Positions 16,506 through 25,117 are shown, counted from the stretch's first letter. The stretch: DNA of 64,000 nt from Pseudomonas sp. A-RE-19 (GCF_019956555.1 NZ_JAHBDQ010000055.1:162074-226073), one strand, 5' to 3'. The notes: generated by a model from the letters alone, not told the origin. Numbers and translations: made by a program.

Positions 16506-17548
16506 GCGTGTTCCTCCAGCAGGCGCCAGCGCAGTTTTTCACCGGCGCGCAGCGGGATTACGGTCAGCTCGCCAAATGGCAGGCTGGTTGGGGCGGTCCA
16601 CTCATCGCGGACCAGGGTGATGCGATCGGTGTTCGCCGGCAGGCCGTAAAAACGCGGGCCATTGAGGCTGGCGAAGGCTTCGAGTTTGTCCAGCGCGTTG
16701 CGCTGTTCAAAGGCTTCGGCATACATCTCGATCGCGGCATAAGCGGTGTAGCAACCGGCACAGCCGCAAGCTGCTTCCTTGGCGTGCTGGGCATGGGGGG
16801 CCGAGTCGGTGCCGAGGAAAAACTTGTCGCTGCCGCTGGTGGCGGCGTCGAGCAGGGCTTCCTGATGGGTATTACGCTTGAGGATCGGCAGGCAGTAGAA
16901 GTGCGGCCGAATCCCGCCCACCAGCATGTGGTTGCGGTTGTACAGCAGGTGATGCGCGGTGATGGTCGCGCCAACGTTGGCCGAAGCTGCATTGACGAAC
17001 TGCACGGCGTCGGCGGTGGTGATGTGTTCGAACACCACTTTGAGGGTCGGGAAACGTTCGACCACACGACGCATATGCTCATCGATGAAGATTTTTTCGC
17101 GATCGAACACGTCGACATCGCCACGGGTGACTTCACCGTGAACCAACAAGGGCATCCCGACTTCGGCCATGGCCTCGAGTGCGGGGAAAATCTTGTCGAT
17201 GCTGGTGACGCCAGAGTCCGAGTTGGTGGTCGCGCCGGCCGGGTACAGCTTGGCGGCGTGAATGAAACCGCTGGCCTTGGCCTCACGAATTTCTTCGGGC
17301 TGGGTGCGGTCGGTCAGGTACAGAACCATCAGCGGTTCGAAACGGCTGCCGGCCGGGCGTGCGGCGAGAATTCGCTGGCGATAGCCATTGGCTTCTGCAG
17401 CATTGCGCACCGGAGGTACCAGGTTGGGCATGATGATGGCGCGACCAAAGGTGCGCGCGACATCCGCGACGGTATTGGTCAACACAGCACCATCGCGAAG
17501 ATGAATATGCCAGTCGTCGGGACGCAGCAGGGTCAGGCGGTCGGACAT
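16502..17548 (-). CDS. pyrC: dihydroorotase
   Basis: A 348-aa class II dihydroorotase that cyclises carbamoyl aspartate in pyrimidine synthesis. The zinc ligands start with H14 and H16 in DDWHIHLRDG, and the lysine expected to be carboxylated lies in HAAKLYPAGATTNSD. Length is normal for the E. coli-type enzyme. It is encoded upstream of rnt with a 4-bp overlap. The start is preceded by GGAATCCCCTC on the coding strand. Confidence 0.95.
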   Translation of the reverse strand: MSDRLTLLRPDDWHIHLRDGAVLTNTVADVARTFGRAIIMPNLVPPVRNAAEANGYRQRILAARPAGSRFEPLMVLYLTDRTQPEEIREAKASGFIHAAKLYPAGATTNSDSGVTSIDKIFPALEAMAEVGMPLLVHGEVTRGDVDVFDREKIFIDEHMRRVVERFPTLKVVFEHITTADAVQFVNAASANVGATITAHHLLYNRNHMLVGGIRPHFYCLPILKRNTHQEALLDAATSGSDKFFLGTDSAPHAQHAKEAACGCAGCYTAYAAIEMYAEAFEQRNALDKLEAFASLNGPRFYGLPANTDRITLVRDEWTAPTSLPFGELTVIPLRAGEKLRWRLLEEHA

Positions 17549-17705
17549 GAGGGGATTCCAGGCGGGTCAAACTCAGGGGAATGCTACCGGAAAAGACTCT
17601 TGCAGGCACTCGCTATCAAGTTTTGCGGCAAGCTTCCGATATCCAACAGGTATGCCGTAAACATGTGTATCGGTCTTTTTGTTGTAGAAGCCAGTGGAGC
17701 CTCCC

Positions 17706-18614
17706 GTGCGCCAGCGTTATTTAGCCTTGCTCAGTGTGTTTGCCAGCCTTCCTGCGATGGCGCTCACTTTCCAGACCCGTCTGGAGAGCATCGAGTGGAC
17801 GGTCGAAGGTGACAAGTTCGAATGCCGCCTGACTCAACCGATCACTGATTTCGGTGCGGGTGAGTTCGTGCGTCGCGCCGGCGAGCAGGCGACATTTCGT
17901 CTGAAGGCCTACAACTCGATGATCGGTGGCGGTTCGGCAACCCTGCTGGCGGCCGCTGCGCCGTGGCAGCCGGGGCGTGGTGATATCAACCTGGGCTCGG
18001 TGAAAATCGGTAGTGGCAACGTGCTGTTCAATAGTTCGCAAGTTCAGGCCGGGCGCCTGATCAGCGGGTTGATGGATGGCCGCAGCCCGGTCGTTCGACA
18101 CTCCTCGGGTGACGGTCGGGTGTCTGAAGTCCGTCTGCTGCCAGTCAAGTTCAGCAAGGCCTATGGCGACTATCAGGGTTGCGTGGCCAAGTTGTTGCCG
18201 CAGAATTTCGAGCAGGTGAAGCAGTCCGAGGTTGGTTTTCCGGGGGAGGGCGTCGATCTTGACGCCAGGGCCAAGGCCCAGTTGCAGGTCATGCTGGAAT
18301 TCATGAAAGCCGATCCGACGGTCAACCACATTGAACTCGATGGCCACTCCGACAATAGCGGCAACCGCCTGACCAACCGTGAATTGTCACGGCGCAGAGC
18401 GCTGGCCGTGATGGACTTCTTCAAAGCCAATGGTTTCCAGGAATCGCAGATCACGATGCGTTTTCACGGTGAGCGCTATCCGCTGGCGCCGAACACCAAT
18501 GCCGCCAATCGGGCGAAGAACCGCCGGGTTGCCGTACGCCTGGAGCGGGTTGCGCCCACCGAGAAGCCGGCGCCTCAAGCCACTGCCGCCACGAGCAGCG
18601 CGACGACCTCCTGA
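17706..18614 (+). CDS. motY: flagellar T-ring protein MotY-like (OmpA domain)
   Basis: A 302-aa exported protein. A signal peptide (MRQRYLALLSVFASLPAMA) precedes LTFQ. The N-terminal domain is of the MotY type, and the C-terminal half carries an OmpA/peptidoglycan-binding motif (LDGHSDNSGNRLTNRELSRR). MotY helps anchor the sodium- or proton-driven stator at the flagellar motor. I chose the GTG at 17706 because GGAG lies 6 nt upstream and the signal peptide starts there; an in-frame GTG at 17694 is the alternative. Its position between pyrC and argG matches PA3526 of P. aeruginosa. Confidence 0.82.
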   Translation: MRQRYLALLSVFASLPAMALTFQTRLESIEWTVEGDKFECRLTQPITDFGAGEFVRRAGEQATFRLKAYNSMIGGGSATLLAAAAPWQPGRGDINLGSVKIGSGNVLFNSSQVQAGRLISGLMDGRSPVVRHSSGDGRVSEVRLLPVKFSKAYGDYQGCVAKLLPQNFEQVKQSEVGFPGEGVDLDARAKAQLQVMLEFMKADPTVNHIELDGHSDNSGNRLTNRELSRRRALAVMDFFKANGFQESQITMRFHGERYPLAPNTNAANRAKNRRVAVRLERVAPTEKPAPQATAATSSATTS

Positions 18615-18626
18615 ACCCGTCGAAAT

Positions 18627-18689
18627 CGTCGCTCACTCGACATAATCTGTCGCTTCGTCGTCATAAGCTGTCGCGCCTCTGTAAATTAT
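18627..18689 (+). promoter_or_regulatory. triple tandem ArgR half-sites upstream of argG
   Basis: Three 21-bp units start at 18627, 18648 and 18669: CGTCGC-N8-CA-N5, TGTCGC-N8-CA-N5 and TGTCGC-N8-AA-N5. The spacing is exactly that of the direct-repeat ArgR operator described for P. aeruginosa. They end about 55 bp before argG and predict arginine control of argG. Confidence 0.7.
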
Positions 18690-18743
18690 CCTGCATGAGC
18701 GTTAGACTTGACGGCTTTCCGTAGAACCCCGTGGAGTGATGGC

Positions 18744-19961
18744 ATGGCGGACGTAAACAAGGTCGTTCTGGCGTATTCCGGCGGCCTGGACACTTCGGTG
18801 ATCCTCAAGTGGCTGCAGGATACTTATAACTGTGAAGTAGTGACCTTCACCGCTGACCTGGGTCAGGGCGAAGAGGTCGAACCGGCCCGCGCCAAGGCTC
18901 AGGCCATGGGCGTAAAAGAAATCTACATCGACGATCTGCGCGAAGAATTCGTGCGCGATTTCGTGTTCCCGATGTTCCGCGCCAACACCGTTTACGAAGG
19001 CGAGTACCTGCTGGGTACTTCCATCGCTCGTCCGTTGATCGCCAAACGCCTGATCGAAATCGCCAATGAAACCGGCGCTGACGCCATTTCCCACGGCGCG
19101 ACCGGCAAGGGCAACGACCAGGTTCGTTTCGAACTGGGCGCCTACGCCTTGAAGCCAGGCGTGAAAGTGATCGCTCCGTGGCGCGAATGGGACCTGCTGT
19201 CCCGTGAAAAGCTGATGGACTACGCCGAGAAGCACGCGATCCCGATCGAGCGTCACGGCAAGAAAAAATCTCCGTACTCGATGGATGCCAACCTGCTGCA
19301 CATCTCCTATGAAGGCGGCGTGCTGGAAGACACCTGGACCGAGCACGAAGAAGACATGTGGCGCTGGACCGTCTCCCCGGAGAAGGCTCCTGATAAAGCG
19401 CAGTACCTGGAACTGACCTACCGTAACGGCGACATCGTTGCACTGGACGGCGTCGAAATGACCCCGGCTACCGTGCTGGCGACCCTGAACCGTATCGGTG
19501 GCGAACACGGTATCGGTCGTCTGGACATCGTCGAAAACCGTTACGTCGGCATGAAGTCCCGCGGCTGCTACGAAACCCCGGGTGGCACCATCATGCTGCG
19601 CGCTCACCGTGCGATCGAATCGATCACCCTGGACCGCGAAGTGGCTCACCTCAAAGACGAGCTGATGCCTAAATACGCCAGCCTGATCTACACCGGTTAC
19701 TGGTGGAGCCCTGAGCGTCTGATGCTGCAACAGATGATCGATGCGTCCCAGGCCCACGTGAACGGTGTCGTGCGCCTGAAGCTGTACAAGGGCAACGTGA
19801 TCGTCACCGGTCGCAAGTCCGACGAGTCGTTGTTCGACGCCAACATCGCAACCTTCGAGGAAGATGGCGGCGCCTACAACCAGGCCGATGCGGCGGGCTT
19901 CATCAAGCTCAACGCCTTGCGCATGCGTATCGCGGCGAACAAAGGTCGGAAGCTTTTCTGA
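18744..19961 (+). CDS. argG: argininosuccinate synthase
   Basis: A 405-aa ligase that joins citrulline and aspartate at the cost of ATP in arginine synthesis. The ATP-binding SGGLDTS motif is at residues 12-18, and the family blocks THGATGKGNDQVRFE-type (here SHGATGKGNDQVRFE) and YETPGGTI are present. The start is the ATG at 18744 with GGAG 8 nt upstream. Codon use is very biased, as in highly expressed genes. A triple ArgR array precedes it and a strong terminator follows. Confidence 0.96.
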   Translation: MADVNKVVLAYSGGLDTSVILKWLQDTYNCEVVTFTADLGQGEEVEPARAKAQAMGVKEIYIDDLREEFVRDFVFPMFRANTVYEGEYLLGTSIARPLIAKRLIEIANETGADAISHGATGKGNDQVRFELGAYALKPGVKVIAPWREWDLLSREKLMDYAEKHAIPIERHGKKKSPYSMDANLLHISYEGGVLEDTWTEHEEDMWRWTVSPEKAPDKAQYLELTYRNGDIVALDGVEMTPATVLATLNRIGGEHGIGRLDIVENRYVGMKSRGCYETPGGTIMLRAHRAIESITLDREVAHLKDELMPKYASLIYTGYWWSPERLMLQQMIDASQAHVNGVVRLKLYKGNVIVTGRKSDESLFDANIATFEEDGGAYNQADAAGFIKLNALRMRIAANKGRKLF

Positions 19962-19980
19962 GACCTTTGAGACATCGATA

Positions 19981-20015
19981 AAAGTGTGGCCTTGTCGACG
20001 ACAAGGCCACACTTT
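19981..20015 (+). terminator. terminator of argG
   Basis: A perfect 16-bp stem with loop GAC starts 20 nt after argG. The 3' tail is only TTTTG, so it may also act bidirectionally (an A-run is on the left). Confidence 0.8.
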
Positions 20016-20132
20016 TGAAAAAGGGGGGGAGCTGTTGCACATTACGCTCGCTTTCTTCTTGTTCTGCTAACGGTTCCTTCTGCTTCCTGTCTTTGATTTC
20101 AGCTCAAAGGCTGCCTCTCTTCCAGTGACAGA

Positions 20133-20720
20133 TCAAGACCTGGTCATAATGGTCACCCCGTGTGAACTCAAATTGTAAGAAACACAGAATGTTGCGCTGT
20201 TGCGTTTCTTTATTTGTTTCAAATGTTTGAGCGCGTTTTCCTTCAGCACTATGTCCGAATCGGCGCATGTGAGAAATACGACCAGTTGTGCCGGATTATC
20301 CGAAGGGTGCTGGATACTGTCCATCAAGGCGCTGAACGCCATTTTCTTGTCTATCCACCGTGCATCAATAATCTGCAGATCCTTTAGGGGGACGGGCAGG
20401 CGTACGTGATGTTGGGCCGAGCTTTCAGGTGCGTCCCTTGAAGCGCTGTTTCCTGATTGATCAGCATTAGCCATGACTTTTATGAAGTGCTTTCCCTTCT
20501 CGAAATCGCTGGGTGCGTAAAGCGATCGATAGTTGAAGTTTAGTGTGACAAAAAAAAGAAACAGCAAATAAAAGGGAAAGCTGATTAGAAACCAGACATA
20601 GAGTTCTCTCTCGCTGTCTTCAAGAAAGGGCAGGGATACAGCAGCTGATGTTTCGGATAATGCTGCAAATATCGCAATGATTGTCATGGGGTTGGTGATT
20701 TTTCTTTTGAGTTTTATCAT
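20133..20720 (-). CDS. hypothetical two-helix membrane protein with C-terminal soluble domain
   Basis: A 195-aa protein that I do not recognise functionally. It has two hydrophobic helices, about residues 10-32 (NPMTIIAIFAALSETSAAVS) and 40-62 (LYVWFLISFPFYLLFLFFVT). The short motif LYAPSDFEKGKHF follows, then a ~25-residue polar linker rich in Ser/Asp, then an alpha/beta domain of about 85 residues (LQIIDARW, QLVVFLTCADSD, FCVSYN). The GC content is below that of the flanking genes. GAG lies 8 nt before the ATG. It stands between argG and an orphan response regulator, behind an unusual A/C-rich leader. The layout suggests a membrane-tethered sensor or effector, but that is conjecture. Confidence 0.7.
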   Translation of the reverse strand: MIKLKRKITNPMTIIAIFAALSETSAAVSLPFLEDSERELYVWFLISFPFYLLFLFFVTLNFNYRSLYAPSDFEKGKHFIKVMANADQSGNSASRDAPESSAQHHVRLPVPLKDLQIIDARWIDKKMAFSALMDSIQHPSDNPAQLVVFLTCADSDIVLKENALKHLKQIKKRNSATFCVSYNLSSHGVTIMTRS

Positions 20721-21270
20721 GTTTTTTACTCATGAGATATTATGTTTCTCTGTTGGTTTGTGGGGGTATGGTTTTTGAGAGTTTCTTTGTTGAGTTTGGT
20801 GTTTTTTTTTTACTGTGTGGCTTAGTTGGTGATAGTAACTGTATTGTTTCTGTTTCGGGTATGGCTGTTTATTTGTTTTAAAGCTATATGGGTTTGTTTG
20901 GTTTGTGAAGTATTGCTGTATGTAAGTTTTTTTTGAAATATTTGGGTTGAGTGAGGGTGGGCTCTGGAAAATAGCAGTTACTTTTAAGGGTAGCTCAACC
21001 GTCAAAGTATGTCCGGTCGCCAGGGTGGAATCCGTTTTTTTAGTTTTTTTGTTGTAAATTGATACAAAGAACCTGTCGAAGTGCTGAACAGGGTTTGGCC
21101 AATGAAGTTAGTGGTTCATCATATGCAATGATTTTTTGTAGGATTAATCCGTGTTGTTTGTAGGTGATGTCTCTCGGTGCGAGTGGCCGGGGGGGGCGGC
21201 ATGCCATGGATGAAACGACTAGGCTATGGTGCGGGCTCTAAAAATTCGAACAGCGAAATTGGACTTGCCC
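20721..21270. other. AT-rich intergenic region with extreme strand asymmetry
   Basis: About 20730-20970 is almost devoid of C on the plus strand (G/T-rich), so the minus-strand RNA leading into the 195-aa gene is A/C-rich, G-poor and probably unstructured. A 91-codon open frame here (20730-21005, minus) reads as a low-complexity Lys/Gln/Pro/Tyr/His string and is explained by composition. The part from 21005 to 21270 is the leader of the response-regulator gene, with a seven-G run near 21191. Confidence 0.6.
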
Positions 21271-21897
21271 ATGAATAAAGTGCTGATCGTGGATGATCAT
21301 CCCGTCATTCGTCTTGCGGTACGTATGCTAATGGAGCGTCATGGCTACGAAGTCATTGGAGAAACAGATAATGGCGTGGATGCATTACAACTTGCCCGTG
21401 AACTTATGCCGGATATTGTCATTCTGGATATTGGAATACCGAAACTGGATGGACTGGAAGTCATCGCGCGCCTGACATCGACGGCGATGCCTCTTAAAGT
21501 ACTGATATTGACATCCCAGGCGCCAGGGCACTTTTCCATGCGTTGCATGCAGTCGGGGGCTGCCGGATATGTTTGCAAACAACAGGATCTCACTGAGTTG
21601 CTCAGTGCAATAAAAGCGGTACTGTCAGGCTACAGTTACTTTCCTAACCAGGCGCTGCACACTGTGCGCTCCAGTCTTGGGAATGCCAGTGAAGCGGATA
21701 TGGTGGATCGTCTGTCCGGTAGGGAAATGATGGTCCTGCAGCAATTGGCCCGAGGAAAAACAAACAAGGAAATAGCGGATGGAATGTTCCTCAGCAATAA
21801 AACGGTGAGTACTTACAAGACTCGCCTGTTGCTGAAACTGAATGCTCGCTCACTGGTCGATCTGATCGAATTGGCTCAACGCAATGGTTTGGTTTGA
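21271..21897 (+). CDS. orphan response regulator, NarL/EvgA family
   Basis: A 208-aa two-domain regulator. The receiver has acidic D8/D9, the phospho-acceptor D53 (VILDIGIPKLDG) and K103 (YVCKQQD). The C-terminal LuxR-type HTH spans about 145-200 (LSGREMMVLQQLARGKTNKE, then KTVSTYKTRLL). Overall it resembles EvgA/BvgA-like regulators. I chose the ATG at 21271, where the receiver starts as MNKVLIVDDHP; an upstream in-frame ATG at 21226 would add 15 residues. The ribosome-binding site is weak at both. No histidine kinase gene is nearby, so its partner is unknown. Confidence 0.88.
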   Translation: MNKVLIVDDHPVIRLAVRMLMERHGYEVIGETDNGVDALQLARELMPDIVILDIGIPKLDGLEVIARLTSTAMPLKVLILTSQAPGHFSMRCMQSGAAGYVCKQQDLTELLSAIKAVLSGYSYFPNQALHTVRSSLGNASEADMVDRLSGREMMVLQQLARGKTNKEIADGMFLSNKTVSTYKTRLLLKLNARSLVDLIELAQRNGLV

Positions 21898-21955
21898 CAC
21901 GGCGTTTGACGAGAGGCGCGGTGAACGGGCGCCTGTCAGGGATCGGCACTTAGTA

Positions 21956-21980
21956 AAAAGCCTCCGTTTCGGGAGGCTTT
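21956..21980. terminator. bidirectional terminator after the response regulator
   Basis: GCCTCC/GGAGGC with a 6-nt loop is flanked by an A-run and a T-run. It serves the response regulator (plus) and the PA3496-family gene (minus). Confidence 0.8.
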
Positions 21981-21986
21981 TAGGTG

Positions 21987-22166
21987 TCACAGGTCAAAAT
22001 CGTAATCGGCCAATTGCTTTTGCAGTCGGCGCTCCTCCAGCAAATTGTCGATGGTGCGGCGTTTGCTCAGGTTGGTCTTTGCCACTTCCACCACCGGTTC
22101 TGCGTCATCGGCCTCAACGGGGGTGAAGTCGTCTTCTACGTCCAATTGCTCTTTGCCAGTGCTCAT
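21987..22166 (-). CDS. PA3496-family small protein, 59 aa
   Basis: A short gene encoding MSTGKEQLDVEDDFTPVEAD at its start and ending in QKQLADYDFDL. The N-terminal half is acidic; the C-terminal half is basic and helical with NLLEERRLQKQ. It matches the small protein annotated next to nth in pseudomonads as a PA3496-family putative envelope integrity protein. That name is recalled and its function is poorly defined. GGAG lies 9 nt before the ATG. It sits 107 bp downstream of nth on the same strand. Confidence 0.78.
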   Translation of the reverse strand: MSTGKEQLDVEDDFTPVEADDAEPVVEVAKTNLSKRRTIDNLLEERRLQKQLADYDFDL

Positions 22167-22273
22167 AAGGTTAACTCCAGGCTAAGACTGCCTTTGGCGC
22201 TCCTTATATCGACAATCGCTCGGCGGGTAAAAAAGATTTTTTCAATCGGTCGATCAATAAAACTAATAGCGCG

Positions 22274-22912
22274 TCAATCGTCCGAGGTCTTTTGCTTGTA
22301 TTCGCATAAATCCTCGATCCGGCAACTGCCACAACGAGGCTTGCGAGCCAGGCAAACGTAGCGACCATGGAGAATCAGCCAGTGATGAGAGTCGAGCAGG
22401 TACTCCTTTGGCACGACCTTCATCAGCTTCTTCTCCACCTCGACCACGTTCTTGCCCGGGGCAATGCCGGTGCGGTTACTCACCCGAAAAATGTGAGTGT
22501 CCACGGCCATGGTCAGCTGACGAAAGGCGGTATTGAGCACCACATTGGCAGTCTTGCGGCCGACGCCGGGCAGCGCTTCGAGCTCCTCGCGGGTTTGCGG
22601 CACTTCGCCTCCATGACGCTCCATCAGCAAGCGACAGGTTTCGATCACGTTTTTCGCTTTGCTGTTGAACAGGCCGATGGTCTTGATGTACTCCGACAGC
22701 CCTTCGACGCCCAATGCATAAATCGCCGCCGGCGTGTTGGCCACCGGGTACAGTTTGGCGGTGGCCTTGTTGACACCGACATCGGTCGACTGAGCCGAGA
22801 GAATCACGGCGATCAGCAATTCGAACGGCGAGGAATAAGCCAGTTCGGTCTTCGGCTCCGGGTTGTCTTCATGAAACCTGCGGAAAATTTCGAGACGTTT
22901 TGCGGCATTCAT
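22274..22912 (-). CDS. nth: endonuclease III
   Basis: A 212-aa DNA glycosylase/AP lyase that removes oxidised pyrimidines. The helix-hairpin-helix LPGVGRKTANVVL carries the catalytic Lys, the catalytic Asp is in VDTHIFRVSNR, and the C-terminal CX6CX2CX5C iron-sulfur loop (CLARKPRCGSCRIEDLC) is intact. It overlaps the rnfE stop by 4 bp (ATGA), the usual rnf-nth arrangement of gammaproteobacteria. Confidence 0.95.
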   Translation of the reverse strand: MNAAKRLEIFRRFHEDNPEPKTELAYSSPFELLIAVILSAQSTDVGVNKATAKLYPVANTPAAIYALGVEGLSEYIKTIGLFNSKAKNVIETCRLLMERHGGEVPQTREELEALPGVGRKTANVVLNTAFRQLTMAVDTHIFRVSNRTGIAPGKNVVEVEKKLMKVVPKEYLLDSHHWLILHGRYVCLARKPRCGSCRIEDLCEYKQKTSDD

Positions 22913-23523
22913 GGGTGATGAGTTTCCTCAGGGGAGGTCGGTGAGGGCGTCGGGCGGGTCCAGGCTTGATGTGCGGCAATCAACAGGCCCAGTAGAATAA
23001 ACCCGCCAGGGGCCAGTGTAGCCAGGCGCAGGCCGCCATCAGCGGTCAGCACCCAGCCTTGCCAGTCGGGTTGCATGGCACCCGCCAACCAGGACAGATG
23101 ACCGCCGAGCGTCCCGCTGCCGATGAGCTCGCGCAGCAGGCCCAGGCCGACCATCAATGCGCCAAACAGGCCGCCTCGGCGCAGGCGATCGGGCCATGGG
23201 GCCTGGAAAAAACCGTTGTGTTCCAGTACGACACATTGCAACGCGATCAGTCCTGCATAGAACCCCAGATGCTGGTGCCATTGAAGTGACCAGGCTTGCA
23301 TGACGAGTTCCGCGCAACCGGTCAGCGTCGCAGCCAGCAGGACGCTGGCAGGCAAGCATGTCGCCGGAATGAGTCGGGATCGTAACGCGCCCATACTCAT
23401 ACCATAAGCGCCCACCACCACGATGAACATCAGCCACAGGCCCAGGGCTGTGACCAACGAATCAGTCGCGCCGATCAGCGGCGCAAGCATCAGCGAGTTC
23501 TGCAGGGTCGATGATTTATTCAT
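22909..23523 (-). CDS. rnfE: Rnf electron transport complex subunit RnfE (divergent)
   Basis: A 204-aa inner-membrane protein with about six helices and the RnfE block LRELIGSGTLGG, then LATLAPGGFILLGLL near the end. In canonical RnfE two cysteines share in holding a [2Fe-2S] cluster inside the membrane. Here the first position (LGLCP in E. coli) reads LMLAP, with Ala14, while the second (Cys97, LQCVV) is kept. It overlaps nth downstream and rnfG upstream, each by ATGA. The C-terminal tail is Pro/Ser/Thr-rich. Assignment rests on gene order and block matches; the sequence is far from E. coli RsxE. Confidence 0.82.
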   Translation of the reverse strand: MNKSSTLQNSLMLAPLIGATDSLVTALGLWLMFIVVVGAYGMSMGALRSRLIPATCLPASVLLAATLTGCAELVMQAWSLQWHQHLGFYAGLIALQCVVLEHNGFFQAPWPDRLRRGGLFGALMVGLGLLRELIGSGTLGGHLSWLAGAMQPDWQGWVLTADGGLRLATLAPGGFILLGLLIAAHQAWTRPTPSPTSPEETHHP

Positions 23524-24128
23524 GGGGGGTTGCTCCCGGTCAGCGGTTGCCGGTGCTCATCGAAGTAGCGCAATGCGTCATGCAGGGTATTGATCACCGC
23601 TCTTGAGGTGATGGTCGCGCCCGCGATCTGATCGAATTGCCCTTGGTCTTTTTTCAAGGCCCAGCCATTGTCGCCGGGCTCGCTCAGAGACTTGCCGGTA
23701 AACACCTGAAGCCAGGTATTAGGCCAATCGGCGAGCTTGCCACCCAATCCCGGGGTTTCCGATTGCTTGAGGGTTTTGACCCCCAGCAATTTGCCATTGA
23801 CGTCGATGGCGATCAGCACATCGATGGAGCCTGCATAGCCGAGTGTCTGGCTGCGCAGCAGCACGGCGCTCGGTTGGCCGGCTTTGGTCGCCAGGTAGCC
23901 ACCCAGCAACGTGCTATTGGCCAGACGAGTACTTGGGAGGCTGAGCGGCTGTTCCAGTGGCTGATTGTCGTAGCTGCCAGGTGGTAGCAGATCCAGCAGA
24001 TTGCGACTGTCGATCAAGCGTTGTTCGGCGGCAATGCGCGGCGCGCTGGTGTGATGCACGAGGTAAGTCGTGCCCATTCCCAGGCCTGCCAGCACAATCA
24101 GGATCACAACGCTCGTCGCTCGGTTCAT
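23520..24128 (-). CDS. rnfG: Rnf complex flavoprotein subunit RnfG
   Basis: A 202-aa protein with one N-terminal anchor helix (ATSVVILIVLAGLGMGTTYLV-like, residues 4-23) and a periplasmic FMN domain. The flavinylation motif reads DQIAGAT, with Thr near 172 expected to carry covalent FMN by phosphodiester linkage. The start is the ATG at 24128, which overlaps rnfD as ATGA. It keeps the cofactor site although other Rnf subunits here have lost theirs. AGGC-type ribosome binding is weak, in keeping with translational coupling. Confidence 0.85.
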   Translation of the reverse strand: MNRATSVVILIVLAGLGMGTTYLVHHTSAPRIAAEQRLIDSRNLLDLLPPGSYDNQPLEQPLSLPSTRLANSTLLGGYLATKAGQPSAVLLRSQTLGYAGSIDVLIAIDVNGKLLGVKTLKQSETPGLGGKLADWPNTWLQVFTGKSLSEPGDNGWALKKDQGQFDQIAGATITSRAVINTLHDALRYFDEHRQPLTGSNPP

Positions 24129-25117
24129 GGGGCAACTGGCTCCTGCCTGGACGCAGCAAACCGCTCCAATGCCGGCACACAGAGGTTCATCAGCAGCACT
24201 GCAAACGCCACACCGTCCGGATATCCGCCCCACGTCCGAATCAGGTAAGTCAGTAACCCCACGCCGGTGCCGAACAACAATCGGGCAATGGGGCTTTTCG
24301 CGCCGGATATCGGTTCCGTGACGATGAAGAAGGCACCCAGCATGCTCGCACCGGTCAGCAGATGAAACAATGGCGAGCCGTGAGAGTCGGAGCCTGTACC
24401 GTTCCAGCACAGCAGGCTGATGATGAACAGGCTGGCGAGCATGCCGACCGGCGCATGCCAGCTGAACACCCGCCGCTGTAGCAGAAACGCACCACCCGCC
24501 AGGAACGCCAGGTTGACCCATTCCACGCCTCGGCCGCCGAAACGGCCGAATGCCGGGTTGTCGGCGAACAGTTCGTCCATGGTCAGGCTTTTGTTGATTC
24601 GCAGGCTGTCCAGCGCCGTGGCCTGGGCCCAGGCATCCGGCGTCTGGCCGAGGCTGAAACCGAACACCTGTTGCAGACCACCGAGCAGGTTCATGCCATG
24701 GGGCGAGGGCCAATGAGTCATTTGCTGGGGAAACGTCACCAGGACCAGCGCGAAACCGAGCATCGCCGGATTGAACGGATTTTTGCCGACGCCACCATAC
24801 AATTGCTTGCCGAAAAACAGTCCGAACGCCGCAGCGCTGACCGTCAGCCACCACGGACAATAAGGCGGCAAGGCCAGTGCCAACAGCGTCGCGCTGACCA
24901 GCGCACTGCCGTCGCTCAGGGTCGGTTTGAGCGGTTCCTTGCGCAACTGCAACACCACCGCTTCAACGGACAACGCGGTAGCGGCGGCCAGAATCAGGTT
25001 GATCAACACCCCCCAGCCGTATAGCCAGAACAAGGTCAACATCCCCGGCACGGTGGCCAGCAATACCAGTTTCATGGCCTGCTGAAGGCGTTCGTCCACC
25101 GATTCAAGGGGCGACAT
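24125..25117 (-). CDS. rnfD: Rnf complex membrane subunit RnfD
   Basis: A 330-aa polytopic membrane protein related to NqrB. The flavin-attachment region PDAWAQATALDSLR keeps a Thr at the expected place, followed by the family block FGRFGGRGVEWVNLAFLAGG. I prefer the ATG at 25117, which has AGG 8 nt upstream; the ATG at 25123 would add two residues. Either start lies inside the end of rnfB, so the genes overlap by 14-20 bp and leave no room for rnfC. Confidence 0.86.
   Translation of the reverse strand: MSPLESVDERLQQAMKLVLLATVPGMLTLFWLYGWGVLINLILAAATALSVEAVVLQLRKEPLKPTLSDGSALVSATLLALALPPYCPWWLTVSAAAFGLFFGKQLYGGVGKNPFNPAMLGFALVLVTFPQQMTHWPSPHGMNLLGGLQQVFGFSLGQTPDAWAQATALDSLRINKSLTMDELFADNPAFGRFGGRGVEWVNLAFLAGGAFLLQRRVFSWHAPVGMLASLFIISLLCWNGTGSDSHGSPLFHLLTGASMLGAFFIVTEPISGAKSPIARLLFGTGVGLLTYLIRTWGGYPDGVAFAVLLMNLCVPALERFAASRQEPVAP

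Noticed and set aside
16464..16520. Possible frameshift between pyrC and rnt because no ATG lies at the rnt start
   Set aside because: A GTG start overlapping the pyrC stop (GTGA) explains the junction, and both proteins are full length.
20730..21005. 91-codon minus-strand open frame just upstream of the 195-aa gene
   Set aside because: The stretch is A/C-rich and so lacks stop codons by composition; the protein is a Lys/Gln/Pro/Tyr/His string with no ribosome-binding site.
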